Positions 45,541 to 50,516 of a DNA stretch of 50,516 nt are shown one piece after another. The DNA comes from a virus: the IMG/VR virus record IMGVR_UViG_3300046501_000664, positions 1 to 50,516 of that record; one strand, given 5' to 3'. The notes below the pieces were generated by a model. The model saw only the letters and a list, made by a program, of their open reading frames with translations. It did not search any database and was not told where the DNA came from. The position numbers and the translations under genes are program-made. The number at the start of each line of letters is the position of its first letter. Position 1 is the stretch's first letter.

Positions 45541-47607
45541 ATGACCTCATTCAAGAAACACCCGCTCGACTTCAAAACCCAATACGGACTTGGCTTCGAC
45601 CCGATAGACGATGAGATCGTGGTGGACTTCTTCTGTGGTGGCGGCGGCGCCGGTACCGGGCTGGAGATGGGCCTGGGCCGAGCGGTCACTGTAGCCAAGA
45701 ACCACAACCCTGCGGCGATCAGCATGCACACCGCCAACCACCCGGCGGCCCGGCACTACACCACCGACGTGTTCGAGGGCGACCCCGACGAGGAATGCGG
45801 CGGCCGTGCGGTGGGCTGGTTCCACATGAGCCCCGACTGCACCCACCACAGCCAGGCCGCCGGCGGCCAGCCGCGCAAGCGCGAAATTCGAAATCTGTCG
45901 TGGATCGGCCTGAAATGGGGGGGCAAGAAACGGCCGCGGGTGCTCAGCCTGGAGAACGTGAAGCAGATCCTGCAATGGGGCCCGCTGATCGCCAAGCGCG
46001 ACAAACTCACTGGGCGGGTGATGAAGCTGGGCGGCCAGGTCGCCGCGCCGGGCGAAGTGGTTCCTGTGCACCAGCAGTTCCTAGTCCCCGATCCAAAGCG
46101 CCGCGGCACAACCTGGCGGCGGTTCGTGGCACTGCTGGAAGGCATGGGCTATGCGGTCGAGTGGCGGGTGATCAAAGCCTGCGACTTCGGCGCGCCCACC
46201 AGCCGCGAACGCTTGTTCATGATCGCCCGATGCGACGGTCAACCCATCGTGTGGCCAGAGCCAACCCACGCCCGTAAGCCAGCCAAGGGCCAGCAGAAGT
46301 GGCGCACTGCCGCCGACTGCATTGATTGGTCGGTACCGAGCAAAAGCATTTTCGGCCGCAAGAAGGACTTGGCCCCCGCCACGCTACGCCGGGTAGCCAA
46401 GGGCATGAAGAAGTTCGTGATCGACAGCGCCAGCCCTTTTATCGTGCCGATCGCGAACTGGTCCGGCGAGCTGGCTCAATCTGCTCAAGAGCCCTTGCGC
46501 ACCGTGACGTCGTGGCCACGCGGTGGGTCATTCGCCATGGCCAGTCCTATCATCGCGCCCGCCACCCACCAGGGTAGCGACCGGGTCAACGATCCATGTG
46601 AGCCGCTGCCAACCGTGACATGCGCCAACCGCGGCGAGCTGACGATGATCAGCCCGGTGATGGTCACCGCCGCACATGGTGAAGGCAAGCCCGGCGGCGT
46701 TCAGCGATGGGGCCAGGGGACCAAGGACGCTGCGGAACCTCTTGGCACCGGCACTGCATCCGGCGGTCATGCCATCGCCGCGGCGCACCTAGTGAAATTC
46801 CGGTTCGATGATGCGGGAAAAGCGCTCGATGAGCCTATGCCAACCATCACCAGCGGCGGCAACTACCAGCGCCCGGCCGGCGCCGCACATGCCATGGGCG
46901 TGTGCATGGCAGTCATGGCCCAAATGAACGGCGGATTCAACACCACCGACGCCAGGCCCATGGACGAGCCCATGACCACAGTCACCAATACCGGAAGCCA
47001 GCAGCAGCTCGTCACTGCCAACCTGGTGCACCTGCGCGGCAACTGTGACGCGCGGGACACTCCCGACCCACTACACACGATCAGCGCCGGCGGCACCCAC
47101 CACGGTTTGGTCACCGCGTTCATGGAGCGCCAGTTCGGTGCCAGCGTCGGCCAGGCTATCGACGAACCGGCACCAACGATCACGGCCGGCGGTGGTGGCA
47201 AGAGCTCGTTGGTAGAGCTGAAGCTGTCGCCCGAGCATGAAGAGGGCGCGCTGCGGGTCGCTGCTTTCCTGATCAGCTATTACGGCACCGAGAACATGAG
47301 CGGCTGCGAAAGCCCGGCTCCGACGATCACCACCAAGGATCGGCTGGCGCTGGTAACCGTGATGGTCAAGGGCACTCCCTACGTGATCGTCGATATCTGC
47401 CTGCGGATGCTCCAGCCCCATGAGCTCTACCGCGCCCAGGGCTTTCCTGCCGACTACATCATCGACAAAGGCGCCGACGGCAGGAAGTTCACGAAGACCG
47501 AGCAGGTGCACATGTGTGGGAACAGCGTCAGCCCACCGCCGATGGCGGCGCTGGCCCGGGCGAACGATCCGTGGCGCCACGCCCAACAACAGTCGGAGGC
47601 AGCATGA
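45541..47607 (+). CDS. DNA cytosine C5 methyltransferase with repeat-rich recognition region
   Basis: The 688-residue protein has the cytosine methyltransferase motifs: motif I V-V-D-F-F-C-G-G-G-G-A-G (about residue 27), the catalytic cysteine C100 in M-S-P-D-C-T-H-H-S-Q (Pro-Asp-Cys instead of Pro-Cys), motif VI S-L-E-N-V-K, motif VIII T-S-R-E-R-L-F, and the C-terminal motifs E-L-Y-R-A-Q-G-F-P and C-G-N-S-V-S-P-P. Between them (about 315-620) lie about eight repeats around E-P-x-P-T-[IV]-T. It likely protects phage DNA from restriction. No partner restriction enzyme is seen. Confidence 0.92.
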   Translation: MTSFKKHPLDFKTQYGLGFDPIDDEIVVDFFCGGGGAGTGLEMGLGRAVTVAKNHNPAAISMHTANHPAARHYTTDVFEGDPDEECGGRAVGWFHMSPDCTHHSQAAGGQPRKREIRNLSWIGLKWGGKKRPRVLSLENVKQILQWGPLIAKRDKLTGRVMKLGGQVAAPGEVVPVHQQFLVPDPKRRGTTWRRFVALLEGMGYAVEWRVIKACDFGAPTSRERLFMIARCDGQPIVWPEPTHARKPAKGQQKWRTAADCIDWSVPSKSIFGRKKDLAPATLRRVAKGMKKFVIDSASPFIVPIANWSGELAQSAQEPLRTVTSWPRGGSFAMASPIIAPATHQGSDRVNDPCEPLPTVTCANRGELTMISPVMVTAAHGEGKPGGVQRWGQGTKDAAEPLGTGTASGGHAIAAAHLVKFRFDDAGKALDEPMPTITSGGNYQRPAGAAHAMGVCMAVMAQMNGGFNTTDARPMDEPMTTVTNTGSQQQLVTANLVHLRGNCDARDTPDPLHTISAGGTHHGLVTAFMERQFGASVGQAIDEPAPTITAGGGGKSSLVELKLSPEHEEGALRVAAFLISYYGTENMSGCESPAPTITTKDRLALVTVMVKGTPYVIVDICLRMLQPHELYRAQGFPADYIIDKGADGRKFTKTEQVHMCGNSVSPPPMAALARANDPWRHAQQQSEAA

Positions 47608-47711
47608 CCCTTCTCACCACGCAAATCCTCACCATCTGGCTCTGCCTTCAACTCCCCCTCGGCATGCTCGTCGGCAGCTTCCTCAAGAACGCCAACTTCC
47701 AGGCTGGATAA
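47604..47711 (+). CDS. 35-residue membrane peptide
   Basis: A short frame begins in an ATGA overlap with the methyltransferase stop. It reads M-T-L-L-T-T-Q-I-L-T-I-W-L-C-L-Q-L, then a second hydrophobic stretch, and ends K-N-A-N-F-Q-A-G. It is probably a single-pass membrane peptide. Tight coupling supports it. Confidence 0.6.
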   Translation: MTLLTTQILTIWLCLQLPLGMLVGSFLKNANFQAG

Positions 47712-47763
47712 ACCCCAACCACATCAAAGTCAGCCGCTGTAGCGGTGTGGCGGAGCTATGCCA

Positions 47764-48054
47764 ATGAAATTCTATCCGCTGGATATCGAATCAGTAGGCG
47801 AGGACACCTACATCTGCATGAGCCGCGGTCATCACGATCTGGAACTCTTCATGGCTGAGGCTGTGAAGGAGCGTCCACGTTGGTGCCTCGGAGGCCCTGA
47901 GCACGTTTGGGTCAAAACCGTTCCTGGTCGCGACACCTACGCCAGCTTTTATCACTTCGTGCCCGAAGGTACCCGCGGCGCATGGCCGGCGACCTATTGC
48001 CATGAGTACGGTGAAGGTTGGGAAAAGTGGCGCGATACGGTGGTGACGCCATGA
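47764..48054 (+). CDS. Hypothetical early phage protein
   Basis: The 96-residue product begins M-K-F-Y-P-L-D-I-E-S-V-G and has many aromatic and acidic residues. The ATG at 47764 lies 8 nt after GGAG; the ATG at 47758 is too close. It overlaps the NinX-like gene by ATGA. No function known. Confidence 0.72.
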   Translation: MKFYPLDIESVGEDTYICMSRGHHDLELFMAEAVKERPRWCLGGPEHVWVKTVPGRDTYASFYHFVPEGTRGAWPATYCHEYGEGWEKWRDTVVTP

Positions 48055-48410
48055 CCGACCTGATCGAGGTACAGACCAGCGCCCTTGCCGGCGCCGCCCT
48101 TGACTGGGCCGTGGCACAGGTCGAGGGCATCGAGGTGGCCATCGCCGAGCCCCACTACGGCACCGACTGGCGCGTCTACCGGCCAGGGACCGGCGGAAAG
48201 TACTCGCCGTCGACGGACTGGGCGGTGGCAGGACCGCTTTTGGACAAGTACCACGTCAGCCTGATCTACGCCTTCGAAGAGTATGAGGCGCTTGTTGGAA
48301 TGACCGGGAGTGGCTACCACTCAAGTTCAACCGTCGCCGTATGCCGCGCGATTGTGGCTGCCGCTGCGCTGGGTGACACCGTGCAGGTGCCCAAGGAGTT
48401 GATGCCGTGA
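48051..48410 (+). CDS. NinX-like protein (DUF2591)
   Basis: The 119-residue product starts M-T-D-L-I-E-V-Q-T-S-A-L-A-G-A-A-L-D-W-A-V-A and ends with an A-V-C-R-A-I-V-A-A-A-L-G-D-T-V-type helix, the signature of DUF2591/NinX phage proteins. Function is unknown. The start chosen overlaps the previous stop; a longer frame from 48018 is less likely. Confidence 0.85.
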   Translation: MTDLIEVQTSALAGAALDWAVAQVEGIEVAIAEPHYGTDWRVYRPGTGGKYSPSTDWAVAGPLLDKYHVSLIYAFEEYEALVGMTGSGYHSSSTVAVCRAIVAAAALGDTVQVPKELMP

Positions 48411-48865
48411 GCGCACCTATCGAACCACAGGACTATATCTACGGCGTGAAGGTCGTTCAGATCGAGGATCTGCGTGTGGCGCGGGGCCTGACCCGCCGAC
48501 CGCTATCCTCCTGTGCGCACAAGAAGCTGGTCTACGACCACAACGAGCGCCGTGTCTGGTGCAGTGACTGCGAAAGTGAAGTTGAAGCATTCGACGCATT
48601 CGTCAGCCTGGTTGAACGCCTGCATGGTGCAAATGCACAACTGCGGCGGCGCAGTGAGGCGCTAGCTGAGGCTGAGCAGTTCCAGGCACGTAGCCGGGCT
48701 GCCAAGGTCATGGACGAGGCATGGCGTAGCACCAAAACCGCGCCGCTGTGCCCGCACTGCAACACCGCGATTATCCCCGAAGACGTTGTCGGCGGAGTTG
48801 CGAAGGCATCCAAGGCGCTGGTCCTTGCCGCACGCAAGCGCCAGAACCCGATCAAGCCAGCCTAA
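48407..48865 (+). CDS. Double zinc-site hypothetical protein
   Basis: The 152-residue product from GTG 48407 has cysteine sets C-A-H-K-K with V-W-C-S-D-C and, near the C terminus, L-C-P-H-C-N, separated by a coiled coil. It likely binds zinc at each end. It overlaps the NinX-like gene (GTGA). No family assigned. Confidence 0.75.
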   Translation: MSAPIEPQDYIYGVKVVQIEDLRVARGLTRRPLSSCAHKKLVYDHNERRVWCSDCESEVEAFDAFVSLVERLHGANAQLRRRSEALAEAEQFQARSRAAKVMDEAWRSTKTAPLCPHCNTAIIPEDVVGGVAKASKALVLAARKRQNPIKPA

Positions 48866-48914
48866 CCCATCCCATCTATGCAGCCTGCCGGTGATCGGCG
48901 GGCCGGAGATTGCT

Positions 48915-49163
48915 ATGCCAAAAATCAGCGTTATCACCACGGTTACGACCGTTTTCGAGGTCCCTGAGGGGCTGACGATCGAGCAGGTCCGACACCAGGC
49001 GCTGCAAGGCCTGAGTGAGATGAACGAACTGACTGATTCAATCGTTGCACATCAGGATAGCTCGGTTAATCAGGCGTATCTGGGGGATGCAGTGAGCCTG
49101 GCGCTCTCGGTCGAAAACGTAATTGCCGAAGGCATCGCTCACCCGATAAACCCTGCTCAATAA
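48915..49163 (+). CDS. Small hypothetical protein
   Basis: The 82-residue product starts M-P-K-I-S-V-I-T-T-V-T-T-V-F-E-V-P-E-G after GGAG. A strand-rich N terminus and a helical C terminus suggest a small compact fold. It lies just before the excisionase gene. Function unknown. Confidence 0.7.
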   Translation: MPKISVITTVTTVFEVPEGLTIEQVRHQALQGLSEMNELTDSIVAHQDSSVNQAYLGDAVSLALSVENVIAEGIAHPINPAQ

Positions 49164-49197
49164 CCCCTTCTGCCGCTAAGCGCGGCACGGAGCCCTT

Positions 49198-49410
49198 ATG
49201 AAAAAAGAACTGATCAAGATCAGCGAATTCCAGCGTCGCAAATGGGGCGAGAACGGCACCCCGTTGTGCTCCCAGGCAATCCGCAACTACCTGCGCGACC
49301 GGAAGATACCTGGCGAGCGCATCGGAAACATCTGGTACGTTGACTGGGCTGCCTACCAGCGGCTGACAGGCAATCCTCTGGTCGACATGGTGATGAAAGG
49401 AGCCGCGTGA
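49198..49410 (+). CDS. xis: Excisionase-like protein
   Basis: The 70-residue protein is small and basic, with a winged-helix-like core (I-S-E-F-Q-R-R-K-W-G and R-N-Y-L-R-D-R-K-I-P-G-E-R-I-G-N-I-W-Y-V-D), typical of lambda-like excisionases. It directly precedes and overlaps the integrase gene. It should bend attachment-site DNA and favour excision. Confidence 0.82.
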   Translation: MKKELIKISEFQRRKWGENGTPLCSQAIRNYLRDRKIPGERIGNIWYVDWAAYQRLTGNPLVDMVMKGAA

Positions 49411-50516
49411 TGGTCCCACGACCACGCAACAAGGCGAACAAAGGCCTCCCCGTGAACCTGTACTTCGATGGGCGCCGGGGTACCTACCGCTACCGCCGCC
49501 CCACGGACGGCAAGTGGTTTCAATTCGGCGCCGACCGGGGCCGCGCGATCGATGCTGCCCAGCAGCTAAATCTCACCTTCCTGCGTGGTGGCGACCTGGT
49601 GTCTGCCGTTCTGGATGAGCACAGCATCACACTGGGGTCCTTCCTCAACGACTACGAAAGCAAGGTTCTTCCGCAGCGCGAGCTCGCACAGGCAACGCTG
49701 GACCTGTACAAGGTCCGCTTCAAGCAGATCCGCGTGGCCCTCGGCGACAAGGTAATTGACCGGATCACTATCCGCATGGTGGCCGAGTTCCTGGAACCCC
49801 TCACCGCGCGGGCGGCGAACCAAGCCCGCGCTCTACTAGCTGACGTGTTCACCCACGCCGCGGCGAAGGGCCTGTGCCCCGATAATCCAGCCGCCAGCAC
49901 CATCCCCAAGATCGAGAAGAAACAGCGCAAGCGCCACACCGTCGAGGGCTTGGCCGCGATCCGCGCGCGAGCCCCACTATGGCTCCAGAACGCTATCGAT
50001 ATCGGTCTGCTCACTGCCCAGCGCCGCGGCGACATCCTGGACATGAAGTTCGAGGACGCCCGTGAGGGCTTCTTGTACGTGGTGCAGAACAAAACCGCCA
50101 AGGCTGCTGACGCGGGCTGGCTGAAGATCAAAATCACACCGCAGTTGCAGGCGGTGCTCGCGCGGTGCCGCGATGACGTGCTATCGCCCTACCTGATACA
50201 CCGCCGGCCAGAGCGCAAGAAAAAACGCGAGGGCAAGGACCATTGGACAAAGGTCGACGAGCGATTCTTGACCAGGGCTTTCAAGGATGCGCGCGATGCA
50301 TGCGGGTGCTACAAGGGTTGGAAAGAAGAGGAAATGCCAGGCTTTCACGAGATCCGCGCCCTGTCGCTGCACCTGTACAAGCGCGCCGGAAAGGACGGGC
50401 AGAAGATCGCCGGCCATGCCAGCGAAGAGATGACGCGCAACTACCAGAGAGACCATGCGGACGTGGTCTGGTCGGAGGTCGAAGCGGACTTGGATATCAG
50501 CGGTATTGCAGGATAG
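49410..50516 (+). CDS. int: Tyrosine recombinase integrase (lambda Int type)
   Basis: The 368-residue protein has an N-terminal arm-binding domain, a core-binding domain and a C-terminal catalytic domain with R205 (T-A-Q-R-R-G-D), K228 (N-K-T-A-K), H313-x-x-R316 (F-H-E-I-R), H336 (A-G-H-A-S) and the nucleophile Y345 (R-N-Y-Q-R). F-H-E-I-R-A-L-S and the G-H block are close to lambda Int. It integrates the phage and, with Xis, excises it. ATG 49410 overlaps the xis stop (TGATG) with GGAG upstream; GTG 49407 is an alternative. Confidence 0.95.
   Translation: MVPRPRNKANKGLPVNLYFDGRRGTYRYRRPTDGKWFQFGADRGRAIDAAQQLNLTFLRGGDLVSAVLDEHSITLGSFLNDYESKVLPQRELAQATLDLYKVRFKQIRVALGDKVIDRITIRMVAEFLEPLTARAANQARALLADVFTHAAAKGLCPDNPAASTIPKIEKKQRKRHTVEGLAAIRARAPLWLQNAIDIGLLTAQRRGDILDMKFEDAREGFLYVVQNKTAKAADAGWLKIKITPQLQAVLARCRDDVLSPYLIHRRPERKKKREGKDHWTKVDERFLTRAFKDARDACGCYKGWKEEEMPGFHEIRALSLHLYKRAGKDGQKIAGHASEEMTRNYQRDHADVVWSEVEADLDISGIAG

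Noticed and set aside
50400-50516. An attachment site inside the window
   Set aside because: No repeat shared between the two window ends was seen, and the window stops on the integrase stop codon, so attP/attR would lie outside.

Overview
The window is a nearly complete lambda-like temperate siphophage genome (prophage or phage) of a high-GC gammaproteobacterium, most probably Pseudomonas. Base composition, the DUF1654, DUF2280, DUF4055 and DUF551 type proteins and the gene order all fit Pseudomonas lambdoid prophages, but the host is inferred and no bacterial gene is visible. The window opens on the stop codon of the last lysis-side gene and closes on the stop codon of the integrase gene, so attachment sites, if present, lie outside.

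Layout. 1-1263 (minus): a small orphan gene, the nested Rz/Rz1 spanins and a lambda R-type endolysin. 1360-1578 (plus): a lone lipoprotein gene. 1674-15975 (minus): tail genes in lambda order (fibre partners, J, I, K, L, M, tape measure, a lipoprotein cargo gene, frameshifted G/T chaperone, tube protein). 16047-22824 (minus): tail completion, neck, capsid, scaffold, a membrane-protein cargo gene, adaptor and head morphogenesis. 22763-25975: portal and both terminase subunits. 25993-28005: a metallopeptidase, small genes and a holin-like pair. 28065-28720: a tRNA-like element and a PIN-domain cargo gene between terminators. 28859-34063 (minus): the early rightward equivalent (candidate late antiterminator, NinG, NinB, P-like and O-like replication genes with an iteron origin inside the O-like gene, antirepressor, two small Arc-like genes, Cro). 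34169-36460 (plus): CI repressor followed, in the position of lambda rexAB, by a chymotrypsin-fold protease and a small overlapping partner. 36508-36840 (minus): a DUF1654 gene. 36956-37058: a left operator/promoter with a boxA. 37284-50516 (plus): the early leftward equivalent, with many small genes, a P-loop recombination-type ATPase, a cytosine methyltransferase, a NinX-like protein, excisionase and integrase.

How it works together. Repressor and Cro face each other across about 105 bp holding three spaced operator-like 15-mers. Two more of the same consensus overlap a good sigma-70 promoter at 36969-36997. The minus transcript from PR should run through replication and nin genes to a Q-like protein. 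The late operon then carries several intrinsic terminators ahead of essential genes, which makes processive antitermination likely. The antirepressor seems to be controlled as in phage P22 immI: Arc-like proteins upstream and a short antisense RNA (about 33311-33355) with its own promoter and terminator over the antirepressor leader.

Most worth following up: the protease plus small-protein pair in the rexAB position (candidate lysogen-expressed exclusion system), the sar-like antisense RNA, the 11-bp iterons inside the O-like gene, the lambda-type G GGA AAC slippery site, the in-frame TAA that splits one early gene, and the insulated PIN-domain gene.
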